A DNA stretch of 64,000 bases, taken from assembly GCF_018614585.1 (NCBI RefSeq), contig NZ_JAGGOI010000023.1:180875-244874 (forward strand), given 5' to 3'. Position 1 is the stretch's first letter. Each line of letters opens with the position of its first letter. Made by a program: the position numbers and the translations under genes. The DNA comes from Streptomyces sp. ISL-1 (GTDB lineage: Bacteria; Actinomycetota; Actinomycetes; Streptomycetales; Streptomycetaceae). The notes under the pieces were generated by a model, which worked only from the letters and a program-made list of their open reading frames with translations, did not search any database and was not told the origin of the DNA. Positions 23,973-32,014 of the stretch are shown in pieces.

Positions 23973-24953
23973 TCAGTGGATGCGGCTGAGATGCTCTGCG
24001 ATTTCGCTGCGATCGGCACCGTGCATCAACAGGAGCTGGAGAAGAATCCGCGCCTTGATCGGCCCGAGAGTGTTGGCCGCGAGGAGCCCATGGGCAAGCA
24101 GATCGGCTTCCGATCCGGGGAACCCGTATGTATCGGTCAGGACAGGTCCGGCCCCGGTGCGCGTCGCCAGGATCACCGGCATTTCCTTGGCAAGGTCTGC
24201 CAGCGCATCGACGCACCCCATAGGAACGTGCCCGGCGCCGAACGCCGCAACAACCAAGCCATCGACCTGCGCTCCGATGGCACGCAGTACGACCCCATCA
24301 TCTCCGAGTCCGATCAGCGCCACCGCGGTCCGGGCATCGTTGCTGAGTTGCTGGCGCGGGATCTTCGGCTCTTCGGTCGGCCGGCTCCAGATCCGTACTC
24401 GGTCCTCGGCTACGTAGCCAATCGGTCCCGGGTAGGACGTGAACGCCGTAGGGCTGGTGGCGTGGGCCTTGCGTACCCAACGGGCGGCGTGGATCTCCTC
24501 GCCGAACACGACCACTGCCCCTGTCCCCCGGGCCTCGATGCTGGCAGCGACACGGACGGCAGCAAGCACATTGGCCGGCCCGTCTGCGCCCGCCATGCTC
24601 GCGTTGCGCATCGCCCCTGTGACCACGATCGGCATCTCGGCTGAGTACACGAGGTCGATCAGGTACGAGGTCTCTTCGATGGTGTCCGTGCCCTGCGTGA
24701 TCACCACGCCGTCCACATCGAGCGCTTCGATTTCCTCGACGAGATCGAGTAGGTCGTGGAAGGCCAGTGATGCACCGGGCAGTCGTCGGAAGTCGTGGAC
24801 CTCGAGCACGACACCGGTCTCGGCGAGACCTGGTACGGCTGCCACGAGATCACCGGCTGAGAGCGTCGGGGTCGCACCGCCCGCATCCTGCGAGGTCATC
24901 GCGATGGTGCCACCGAGTGAGAACACTGCAACGCGTCGACGCGTGTCCGTCAT
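23973..24953 (-). CDS. L-asparaginase family protein
   Basis: Protein of 326 aa with both catalytic threonine boxes: VFSLGGTIAMTSQD near 10-23 and GVVITQGTDTIEETSYL near 82-98, plus VVTGAMRNASMAGADGPAN near 112-130. There is no signal peptide, so the cytoplasmic asparaginase I type is likely, giving aspartate and ammonia. It lies 35 bp after the upstream hypothetical gene and 28 bp before the PPC gene, all leftward, which suggests an operon. It is cargo between the tRNA-Thr and its partial copy. Confidence 0.85.
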   Translation of the reverse strand: MTDTRRRVAVFSLGGTIAMTSQDAGGATPTLSAGDLVAAVPGLAETGVVLEVHDFRRLPGASLAFHDLLDLVEEIEALDVDGVVITQGTDTIEETSYLIDLVYSAEMPIVVTGAMRNASMAGADGPANVLAAVRVAASIEARGTGAVVVFGEEIHAARWVRKAHATSPTAFTSYPGPIGYVAEDRVRIWSRPTEEPKIPRQQLSNDARTAVALIGLGDDGVVLRAIGAQVDGLVVAAFGAGHVPMGCVDALADLAKEMPVILATRTGAGPVLTDTYGFPGSEADLLAHGLLAANTLGPIKARILLQLLLMHGADRSEIAEHLSRIH

Positions 24954-24988
24954 CTGAGCCTTCCCCTTTCTGGTTTGCGGCTTGCAGG

Positions 24989-26161
24989 CTAGCTGTCGAT
25001 CGGCAGTGCACCGACGTACGAACAGGCCGCATCGAGGCCGGCTGCTGATACGAGTCGGCTTCGGGACTGGATCAGGCCCGATGTCCCGTACTTACCGAGC
25101 TGGGCGCATCGATGGATCAGCCAGGCCCAAGGAAGATCGAGGTAGTGCGCCAGGGCGCGCAGACGTTCCGCTGCCGTTGGCGCCTCGATGATCGAATCTG
25201 CTGCAACATCGCCTGCGGCATTGGTGAATGCGCGGACGATCGATGTCCGTCCGGTCACGTCGACATGCCACATGCCGTCGCCTCGAACCCAGTTGGCGAT
25301 GATCGCCTCCTTGTTGGGCGAGACGACGAACCCTTCGACGGCTTCGTATGACGCGTCCGTGGTGAACTGCGCATGGATGCCGAGGGACTCTATGAGCGCC
25401 ACAGCCAGGAAGAGCAAGATCCGCTCATGTCGGGGTGAAGCTTGAACGATGGCCTCGGGCACGCAGAACGCTCGCGTGCTCGGCCCTCCGAGTGTCTGGG
25501 TCGTCGCTTGAAGGTACGGGTACTTGTGATCGAAGATCAGCCACGCACTGGCTTCTTCGCCGCGCTGCTCTCGGGTCCAGAACGCCGGTAGCTCCGGCAG
25601 GTCGGGCAACGCCTTGAGGATGTGGCGCGCGCAGAAGTCCGATCCGAGCCACATGTGGGCAACGGAGTTGAGTCCCGGCGCGGCTTCCCGGCTTACGGCT
25701 GACGAGGACAGACGGTCGTAGCGTTCGAGATCGGTCCGCGTCTCGGCCAAGTCCTGATCGTCTGCCTGCAATGCGTCGTCGTAGTTGGAGACAGCCCAGA
25801 GGATGCCGTAGGTCAGATCGTCCAGCTCGTAGGCAAGGGGTGCAGTGACCTCTTGAATGCCTGCGGTGCGGCTCAGGCGCCCTCGGGCGTTTCGGCCGTC
25901 GAGCAGATAGAACTGGGGCGAATCGTCGTTGCCCGCGGCTCCAATGAGCAGGCCACGTCCCGGTCGGTCCAAGAAGCTGCCGGCGCGGCGTTGGTCGGGG
26001 ATGGAGACGAGTGCCCGGCCGCCATCGATCCGAGCGGGGTGCAGTTGCAGAGGAATGTTGGCACCGAGCATCGAACGTCCCCCCGGCATGAGGGCAGTCC
26101 AGTCAACTCCGAAGTCGGGCACTGGGCGGGAGAGCCGCAGGTCGGGCCAGTTCGAAGGCAC
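24989..26161 (-). CDS. Hypothetical protein upstream of asparaginase
   Basis: Protein of 390 aa, soluble and rich in Leu/Asp/Trp, with no motif I recognise. Features include a glycine/arginine-rich early part (SFLDRPGRGLLIGAAGN), an acidic helix-like middle (DDQDLAETRTDLERYDRL), and a helical C-terminal third (AAERLRALAHYLDLPWAWLIHR). The GTG start has no ribosome site and the frame stays open upstream toward the tRNA hairpin. It may therefore have lost an N-terminal domain at the integration border. Tight spacing links it to the asparaginase and PPC genes. Confidence 0.6.
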   Translation of the reverse strand: MPSNWPDLRLSRPVPDFGVDWTALMPGGRSMLGANIPLQLHPARIDGGRALVSIPDQRRAGSFLDRPGRGLLIGAAGNDDSPQFYLLDGRNARGRLSRTAGIQEVTAPLAYELDDLTYGILWAVSNYDDALQADDQDLAETRTDLERYDRLSSSAVSREAAPGLNSVAHMWLGSDFCARHILKALPDLPELPAFWTREQRGEEASAWLIFDHKYPYLQATTQTLGGPSTRAFCVPEAIVQASPRHERILLFLAVALIESLGIHAQFTTDASYEAVEGFVVSPNKEAIIANWVRGDGMWHVDVTGRTSIVRAFTNAAGDVAADSIIEAPTAAERLRALAHYLDLPWAWLIHRCAQLGKYGTSGLIQSRSRLVSAAGLDAACSYVGALPIDS

Positions 26162-26194
26162 CGACTGACCGCAACAAAGTCCTGGAGAATGGCG

Positions 26195-26235
26195 AAGGGC
26201 CAGCCCGAGAGGATCACTCCTCTGAGCTGGCCCTT
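26195..26235 (-). terminator. tRNA-Thr terminator
   Basis: Arms AAGGGCCAGC (26195-26204) and GCTGGCCCTT (26226-26235) pair perfectly, and an inner GAGAGGA/TCCTCT adds to the stem. It is 25 bp past the tRNA 3' end. Confidence 0.75.
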
Positions 26236-26260
26236 ACTGCGTCGTGGATCACATCCACTG

Positions 26261-26337
26261 TGGAGCCTCCTGTCGGGTTCGAACCGACGACCCCCGCTTT
26301 ACAAGAGCGGTGCTCTGGCCAGCTGAGCTAAGGAGGC
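26261..26337 (-). tRNA. tRNA-Thr (anticodon UGU)
   Basis: 77-nt cloverleaf with a 7-bp acceptor (GCCTCCT/AGGAGGC), D-arm GCTC...GAGC, anticodon stem CCGCT/AGCGG around CTTGTAA (anticodon TGT), T-arm GTCGG-TTCGAAC-CCGAC, discriminator T and encoded CCA. Its 3' 45 nt are duplicated at 20415, so it is the attachment site of an integrative element that regenerated the intact gene. Confidence 0.95.
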
Positions 26338-26446
26338 AGCGGTAGCAGTGTAACCAACCCCCGCACCGCCCCGGTCGAATATTTCGTCGCCCCGCACCTA
26401 CTGACAGACCGGACAACGCCAGGTAGCGTCACGGCAGGTTCACACC

Positions 26447-26462
26447 TGTGGACTACACCACT
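26447..26462. promoter_or_regulatory. dre-like site upstream of msiK
   Basis: TGTGGACTACACCACT matches the DasR-responsive consensus at 13 of 16 positions and is palindromic in its outer parts. It lies 51 bp upstream of the msiK start. MsiK powers chitobiose and other sugar importers, so control by DasR is plausible. Confidence 0.5.
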
Positions 26463-26513
26463 CCCTTACTCGGATCGTCCGGCACGTTCCTGCCGGTGAA
26501 GGAGAAGATCACC

Positions 26514-27650
26514 ATGGCCACTGTCACCTTCGACAAGGCGACACGCATCTACCCGGGCTCCGAGAAGCCCGCCGTCGATCAGCTCGAGATCGAGACCGAG
26601 GACGGCGAATTCCTCGTCCTCGTCGGCCCCTCCGGCTGCGGCAAGTCGACCTCCCTGCGCATGCTCGCCGGTCTCGAGGACGTCAACGCCGGCTCCATCC
26701 GCATCGGCGACCGCGACGTCACACATCTGCCGCCCAAGGACCGGGACATCGCCATGGTGTTCCAGAACTACGCGCTCTACCCGCACATGTCCGTAGCCGA
26801 CAACATGGGCTTCGCCCTCAAGATCGCCGGCATCAACAAGAGCGAGATCCGCAAGAAGGTCGAAGAGGCCGCGAAGATCCTCGACCTCAGCGAGTACCTG
26901 GACCGCAAGCCCAAGGCGCTCTCCGGCGGTCAGCGCCAGCGCGTCGCCATGGGCCGCGCCATCGTGCGTGAGCCGCAGGTCTTCCTCATGGACGAGCCGC
27001 TGTCGAACCTCGACGCCAAGCTCCGCGTCTCCACCCGCACGCAGATCGCGAGCCTGCAGCGCCGCCTCGGCATCACCACGGTGTACGTCACGCACGACCA
27101 GGTCGAGGCCATGACCATGGGCGACCGGGTGGCCGTCCTCAAGGACGGGCTGCTCCAGCAGGTCGACTCGCCGCGCAACATGTACGACCGCCCGGCCAAC
27201 CTCTTCGTCGCCGGCTTCATCGGCTCCCCGGCCATGAACCTCGTCGAGGTCCCGATCACCGACGGCGGCGTGAAGTTCGGCAACAGCGTCGTCCCGGTCT
27301 CCCGCGCCGCCCTGACCGCCGCCGCCGACAGGGGCGACTCCACCGTCACGGTCGGCGTCCGCCCCGAGCACTTCGACGTGGTCGAGCTGGGCGGGTCCGC
27401 CGCCAAGTCCCTCGTCAAGGACTCCGAGGACGCCCCGGCCGGCCTCGCCGTCTCGGTGAACGTCGTGGAGGAGCTCGGCGCCGACGGCTACGTGTATGGC
27501 TCCGCCCAGGTCGGCGGCGAGCACAAGGACCTCGTCGTCCGCGTCGGCGGCCGTTCCGTCCCGGACAAGGGCGCCGAGCTGCACGTCGTGCCCCGGCCGG
27601 GCGAGATCCACGTCTTCGCGACCTCGACGGGCGAGCGCCTCAGCGACTGA
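26514..27650 (+). CDS. msiK: Multiple-sugar ABC transporter ATPase MsiK
   Basis: Shared ATP-binding subunit of 378 aa for several carbohydrate ABC importers. Walker A is VGPSGCGKST near 37-46, the signature is ALSGGQRQRVAMGRAI near 133-148, Walker B is VFLMDEPLSNLDAKL near 153-167, and the switch His is VTHDQVEAM near 192. A C-terminal regulatory OB-fold (TOBE/MalK type) begins near 235 with AGFIGSPAMNLVEVP. ATG 26514 has AAGGAGAAG upstream. It stands alone with no permease, typical of msiK. A hairpin terminator follows. Confidence 0.93.
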   Translation: MATVTFDKATRIYPGSEKPAVDQLEIETEDGEFLVLVGPSGCGKSTSLRMLAGLEDVNAGSIRIGDRDVTHLPPKDRDIAMVFQNYALYPHMSVADNMGFALKIAGINKSEIRKKVEEAAKILDLSEYLDRKPKALSGGQRQRVAMGRAIVREPQVFLMDEPLSNLDAKLRVSTRTQIASLQRRLGITTVYVTHDQVEAMTMGDRVAVLKDGLLQQVDSPRNMYDRPANLFVAGFIGSPAMNLVEVPITDGGVKFGNSVVPVSRAALTAAADRGDSTVTVGVRPEHFDVVELGGSAAKSLVKDSEDAPAGLAVSVNVVEELGADGYVYGSAQVGGEHKDLVVRVGGRSVPDKGAELHVVPRPGEIHVFATSTGERLSD

Positions 27651-27668
27651 CACTCCCCGATTCCACGG

Positions 27669-27698
27669 AACGGCCTCGCACTTCCCTGCGGGGCCGTT
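27669..27698 (+). terminator. msiK terminator
   Basis: Stem AACGGCCTCGC / GCGGGGCCGTT (11 bp with one G-T pair), 8-nt loop, followed by TTTT. Confidence 0.85.
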
Positions 27699-27851
27699 TT
27701 CCGTATGTCGACAAATACCCCGGCAGATCGGTCATTTCGCGGTCATTTCGATCCCGTACGTCAACACCCGATTCGAAAAGCATTGTCGAACCATCCCCCG
27801 GCCGGGTGACTAAATGTCGCCAAATCATTACTGCCCGCTACGCTCGCTCGC

Positions 27852-28274
27852 GTGACCCACACAGCCCGCCGAATCGGCCGCTCTCTCGCCCTCGTTCTGC
27901 CCGTCGTCCTGGTGCTCTCCGGAACCCTCGCGGTCACCAGCGTCCCGTGGGCAGGGCGGACCACCGAGTCGCAGATGCTCACCGCCTCGTCGGAGAACGT
28001 CTCCGTCCGCGCCAAGTCCCGCGCCCCGCAGGACGTTCTGCGCGACCAGCTCCTCACCGAACTCCAGGAGAAGGACGCGGGCACCGCCCTCACCCACCTC
28101 CAGCGCGCGGTCGAGGAGCGCCCCTCGCTCGCCAGGCACTGCATCACGATCGCCCGCGCGCTCGGACGCGCCGCCGTGGACCGGTACGGCCCCACCCGCG
28201 CCCAGACCTTCTCCCGCCCCGTCTGCGACACGTCCTTCGCCTCCGGCGTCTCCCAGCAGGCCCAGGGCAGCTGA
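27852..28274 (+). CDS. Secreted or anchored hypothetical protein, 140 aa
   Basis: The N-terminus (RRIGRSLALVLPVVLVLSGTLAVTS) is a signal peptide or single membrane anchor. The mature part is polar with two Cys (HCIT and PVCDTSF) that could form a disulfide, and helices such as DVLRDQLLTELQEKDAGTAL. I recognise no family. GTG 27852 is the only reasonable start. It lies just upstream of, and in line with, the nucleotidyltransferase gene. Confidence 0.6.
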   Translation: MTHTARRIGRSLALVLPVVLVLSGTLAVTSVPWAGRTTESQMLTASSENVSVRAKSRAPQDVLRDQLLTELQEKDAGTALTHLQRAVEERPSLARHCITIARALGRAAVDRYGPTRAQTFSRPVCDTSFASGVSQQAQGS

Positions 28275-28324
28275 CAGGGGAGCTGCCCGGCAGATCCCGG
28301 CCCGCGCGGCATATCGTTCACGGC

Positions 28325-29047
28325 ATGCATACGCCTACGTATCCGACGCAGGCCGTGGTCCTGGCGGGCGGCCAGGGCTCGCGGCTGCGCCCGTACACCG
28401 ACGACCGCCCCAAGCCGATGGTCGAGATCCCGGGGACCGGGACCCCGATCATCGGCCATCAGCTTGCCTGGCTGGCCGCCGAGGGCGTGACCGACGCCGT
28501 CGTCTCCTGCGGTCATCTCGCCGAGGTCCTCCAGGAGTGGCTCCAGAGCGCCGACCTGCCGCTGCGGGTCACCACCGTCGTCGAGACGGAGCCGCTCGGC
28601 CGCGGTGGCGGCCTCAAGTACGCCGCCACCAGCCTCCCGCACCCGGACCAGCCCTGGTACGCCACCAACGGCGACATCTGGACCCGCTTCTCGCTGCGCG
28701 ACATGGCCGCCTTCCACGCCGAGCGGGACGCCATAGCCACCCTCGCCATGGCCCGCCCCCGGATCCCCTGGGGAGCCGTCGAGACGGACGCCTTCGGCCA
28801 CATCACGGACTTCATCGAGTCCCCGCCGTCGCCGTATCTCATCAATGCGGGTGTGTACGTCTTCTCCCCGGCCTTCGCCGCGCTGCTGCCCGACCGGGGC
28901 GACCACGAGCGCACCACCTTCCCCCGTCTCGCCCGCGAGCGCCGACTGGCCGGCTTCCCGCTGCCGAACGGCGCGTACTGGCGGGCGATCGACACCGCCA
29001 AGGACCTCACCGAGGCCGCCAAGGAGCTTGCCGCGCAGACAGGTTGA
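28325..29047 (+). CDS. Sugar-1-phosphate nucleotidyltransferase
   Basis: Protein of 240 aa of the NTP_transferase family with the signature VLAGGQGSRLRPYTDDRPKPM near 12-32 and a conserved NGDIW near 117. It lacks a C-terminal left-handed helix domain, so it is a minimal enzyme making NDP-sugars from NTP and a hexose-1-phosphate. Donor nucleotide and sugar cannot be fixed from sequence; mannose-1-P and glucose-1-P types are closest. ATG 28325 is used. It ends at a bidirectional hairpin. Confidence 0.82.
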   Translation: MHTPTYPTQAVVLAGGQGSRLRPYTDDRPKPMVEIPGTGTPIIGHQLAWLAAEGVTDAVVSCGHLAEVLQEWLQSADLPLRVTTVVETEPLGRGGGLKYAATSLPHPDQPWYATNGDIWTRFSLRDMAAFHAERDAIATLAMARPRIPWGAVETDAFGHITDFIESPPSPYLINAGVYVFSPAFAALLPDRGDHERTTFPRLARERRLAGFPLPNGAYWRAIDTAKDLTEAAKELAAQTG

Positions 29048-29085
29048 CGGCTTCACCGGCTTCACCGGCTCACAGCGAGCACGCC

Positions 29086-29124
29086 GAAGGGGCGGCCACC
29101 GCACACCGCGGTGACCGCCCCTTC
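29086..29124. terminator. Bidirectional hairpin
   Basis: Arms GAAGGGGCGGCCACCGC (29086-29102) and GCGGTGACCGCCCCTTC (29108-29124), with one mismatch, between the convergent nucleotidyltransferase and DoxX genes. Confidence 0.85.
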
Positions 29125-29141
29125 CCGTTGCTTACTCAGCC

Positions 29142-30860
29142 TCAGCCGAGCAGGCCGCCGATCACCCGGCCGCCGCCCGAACCGCCGTTGGCACCCCCGC
29201 CGGAGCCGCCCGAGCCACCGCCCGAGCCGCCTCCCGAGCCACCGCTCGACCCACCGCCCGAGGTGCCGCCCGAGACGCCACCACTGCCCGTACCGCCGCT
29301 TGACGAGGGGCCGGAGCTGCTGGACGGCGGCTGGACCGGCTGCGACTGTCCGGGCGGCTGCTGGCCCGTGCCCTGCGTCTCGCTGGGCTGTCCGCCGGCC
29401 TGGCCGCTCTCGCGGACCGTGTCCTCGGAGGGCGTAAGGTCCTCCTCCCGCGGGCTGTCGGAACGGGTCGCGGACGGCGACGGGCTGTCGTCCTCGCCGC
29501 GGGTGCCCGAGGAGCTGCGTTCGCCGCTGGGCTCCTGCGGCAGCGGCGACCCGGGAAGGTGGTTGGTCGGGTCCTGGTCCGGCCCGGGGACGGTCACCAT
29601 GTCCGTGGAGCGCACCGCCCCGCCGAGCATCGAGCCGATCAGCAGCGTGAGGCCGACCACGACGGCGGCGACGACGCTGCCGCGCCGCAGTACGCGCCGC
29701 CGCAGATCCCACAGCTCCGAACGCGGCCCGAGCTTGCGCCAGGCCTCGCCGGCGAGCCGCCCGTCGATCGAGTAGACCGGGGCGCCCGCGATGATCAGCG
29801 GGGACCAGGCGGCGAGATAGATGATGTCGGGCGCGTCGTACGCCGGCACGGTCTTCCAGCTCACCGTGAGGATCAGCGCCGCCGACAGCAGCGCGCCGAT
29901 GACCGCGGCCACCCGCTGCCAGAGCCCGAGGACCGTGAGCACACCGACGACGACCTGGAGGAAGGCGACGCTGAGGCCGGCGCCCACCGGGTGGGACAGC
30001 GCGAAGTCACGCAGCGGCTCGGCGAGCGCCCACGGGTGCAGGGAGTTCAGCCACTTCATCATCGAGCCGCGCTCGCCGCCGTCGAAGTAGACGGGGTCGC
30101 AGAGCTTGCCCATCCCGGCGTAGATGGAGATGAAGCCGAGGAACACCCGCAGCGGCAGCACCACCACTCCGAGGTTCATCCGCCGCCCGGGGTAGTAGGC
30201 GTGGCGCACGCCCCCCGCGTCAGCCGCTGATGCTCCCGCGGCGACGCGCCGATGCCTGTGCGTCTCGCCGTCGGCACGCTCGGGACTGCCGGTCCGCTCA
30301 AAGCTGTCGGTCCGCTCGAAGGCCGCGGTCCGCTCGAAGCCGGCGGTCCGCTCCGACTCCTCGTCCTCGTACGGCTGCTGGCCGTAGGAGTGGTACGAGT
30401 CGTACGCGCCGACCGCCTTCCGCATCGGCGGCAGCAGCGGCCGGTTCCGGTCACGGTGCGAGCCTGGCGAGTCGTACCCCCCGACGCCCGGCGTCTGCGC
30501 GGTGTCGGCGTCCAGGTCGAGCCGCGGGATGACCTGCGTGGCGCCGGTGTCGTAGGGGTCGTGCTCCGCGGTGGAGTTGCGCACGGCCTGCAGCAGGCCG
30601 GTCGCCCCGGCGTCACCGGGCGCCGACTTCCCGCTCCACACGACGGGCGCCCGCCGCCTCATCCCCGTCCCGGCTCCGCCGAGGACAGGAATCCGTGCGG
30701 TGTCCGCCAGGGCACGTGCGGGGCGCGCTCTTTGGGCGAGCTGCACCCGGAAGCTGGCATGGTTCACGATGACCTGCGCGGGATCGCAGTCCACCTTGAC
30801 CATGCTCAGCGCAGGCTGATCATCAAACCCGGGCCGGGGCGTTCTGGTGTCCACACTCAT
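29142..30860 (-). CDS. DoxX-family membrane protein with long disordered tails
   Basis: Protein of 572 aa. The first 225 residues are polar and low complexity, including repeats of (S/A)FERT. A DoxX domain of four membrane helices spans about 235-375 (LGVVVLPLRVFLGFISIYAGMGKL; then TVLGLWQRVAAVIGALLSAAL). A further membrane segment follows near 415 (VVAAVVVGLTLLIGSMLG). The C-terminal 150 residues are Ser/Gly/Pro rich and end in poly-GGSGGG, probably extracellular. DoxX proteins are linked to redox or thiosulfate chemistry and, in actinobacteria, to membrane oxidoreductase complexes; no partner lies beside it. Confidence 0.75.
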   Translation of the reverse strand: MSVDTRTPRPGFDDQPALSMVKVDCDPAQVIVNHASFRVQLAQRARPARALADTARIPVLGGAGTGMRRRAPVVWSGKSAPGDAGATGLLQAVRNSTAEHDPYDTGATQVIPRLDLDADTAQTPGVGGYDSPGSHRDRNRPLLPPMRKAVGAYDSYHSYGQQPYEDEESERTAGFERTAAFERTDSFERTGSPERADGETHRHRRVAAGASAADAGGVRHAYYPGRRMNLGVVVLPLRVFLGFISIYAGMGKLCDPVYFDGGERGSMMKWLNSLHPWALAEPLRDFALSHPVGAGLSVAFLQVVVGVLTVLGLWQRVAAVIGALLSAALILTVSWKTVPAYDAPDIIYLAAWSPLIIAGAPVYSIDGRLAGEAWRKLGPRSELWDLRRRVLRRGSVVAAVVVGLTLLIGSMLGGAVRSTDMVTVPGPDQDPTNHLPGSPLPQEPSGERSSSGTRGEDDSPSPSATRSDSPREEDLTPSEDTVRESGQAGGQPSETQGTGQQPPGQSQPVQPPSSSSGPSSSGGTGSGGVSGGTSGGGSSGGSGGGSGGGSGGSGGGANGGSGGGRVIGGLLG

Positions 30861-30944
30861 CTAACCGAGTGACTTGTGATTAGGACACTGCCCTGACTGG
30901 CCCAATCTGTCCGAGACCCGTCAAGCCCTCCCAAGGCGCCTATT

Positions 30945-31895
30945 TCAGACCCGGCGCTTGGCCGCCTCGTACAGCACGACACCTGCGGCGACGCCCGCGT
31001 TCAGGGACTCCGCGCCGCCCCGCATGGGGATCCGGACGAGGTAGTCGCACGTCTCGCCGACCAGGCGGGACAGGCCCTTGCCCTCACTGCCGACGACGAT
31101 CACGACCGGGCCGCCCAGCGCCTCGAGGTCACCGACCTCGTGGTCGCCGTCCGCCGCGAGGCCGACCACGGTGAGGCCCGCCTTCTGGTACGACTCCAGC
31201 GCCCGCGTCAGATTGGTCGCGCGGGCGACCGGGGTGCGTGCCGCCGTGCCGGCCGAGCTCTTCCAGGCGCCGGCCGTCATGCCCGCCGCCCGGCGCTCGG
31301 GGACGACCACGCCGTGGCCGCCGAAGGCCGACACCGACCGCACGACCGCACCCAGATTGCGCGGGTCGGTCACACCGTCGAGCGCGACGATCAGCGGGTC
31401 CTCGTGGTTGTCGAAGGCCGCGGCCACGAGGTCCTCGTGGTGCGCGTACTCGTACGGCGGGACCTGGAGCACCAGGCCCTGGTGGTTGAGCCCGTTCGTC
31501 ATCCGGTCGAGCTCGGGGCGCGGCGCCTCCATGATGTGGATGTTGCCGCGTCCGGTGGCGAGCTGGAGCGCCTCGCGCACCCGCTCGTCGTTGTCGATGA
31601 ACTGCTGGACGTAGAGCATGGAGGCGGGCACGCCGTCGCGCAGCGCCTCGAAGACGGGGTTACGGCCGACGACCATCTCGGACGTGCCCTTGCCGCCGCG
31701 CCGGGCCACGGTTCGGCGCGCGGTCTGCTTGGCCTGGGCGTTGGCGACGCGGTTCTTCTTGTGTCCCTTACGGGCGGAAGCGGGCGGCGTCGGGCCCTTG
31801 CCCTCGAGACCACGGCGTCGCTGGCCACCGCTGCCGACCTGCGCGCCCTTCTTGTTGGACGTGCGGCGGTTCCTGCGCTGGCTGTTCCCGGCCAT
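30945..31895 (-). CDS. rlmB: 23S rRNA 2'-O-ribose methyltransferase (RlmB/SpoU)
   Basis: SPOUT methyltransferase of 316 aa. The highly basic 75-aa N-terminus (RRNRRTSNKK...) is typical of actinobacteria and likely contacts RNA. The substrate-binding domain starts at VVGRNPVFEALRDG near 77. The knot motifs are all there: NLGAVVRSVSAFGGHGVV (motif 1), VVGSEGKGLSRLV (motif 2) and RIPMRGGAESLNAGVAAGVVLYE (motif 3). It would methylate G2251 of 23S rRNA with SAM. It follows cysS on the same strand, as in other streptomycetes. Confidence 0.92.
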   Translation of the reverse strand: MAGNSQRRNRRTSNKKGAQVGSGGQRRRGLEGKGPTPPASARKGHKKNRVANAQAKQTARRTVARRGGKGTSEMVVGRNPVFEALRDGVPASMLYVQQFIDNDERVREALQLATGRGNIHIMEAPRPELDRMTNGLNHQGLVLQVPPYEYAHHEDLVAAAFDNHEDPLIVALDGVTDPRNLGAVVRSVSAFGGHGVVVPERRAAGMTAGAWKSSAGTAARTPVARATNLTRALESYQKAGLTVVGLAADGDHEVGDLEALGGPVVIVVGSEGKGLSRLVGETCDYLVRIPMRGGAESLNAGVAAGVVLYEAAKRRV

Positions 31896-32014
31896 GACTA
31901 CCTGTTTCCTGAAGCTTCGAATGCGTATGTATGTAAGAAAGTGTGCCCTCCCGCGAGCCGGGGGGCGGCCCTTAGCCGTCCCGGGGAGCCCCCGGACCCC
32001 CCGGCTGTCGCCGG

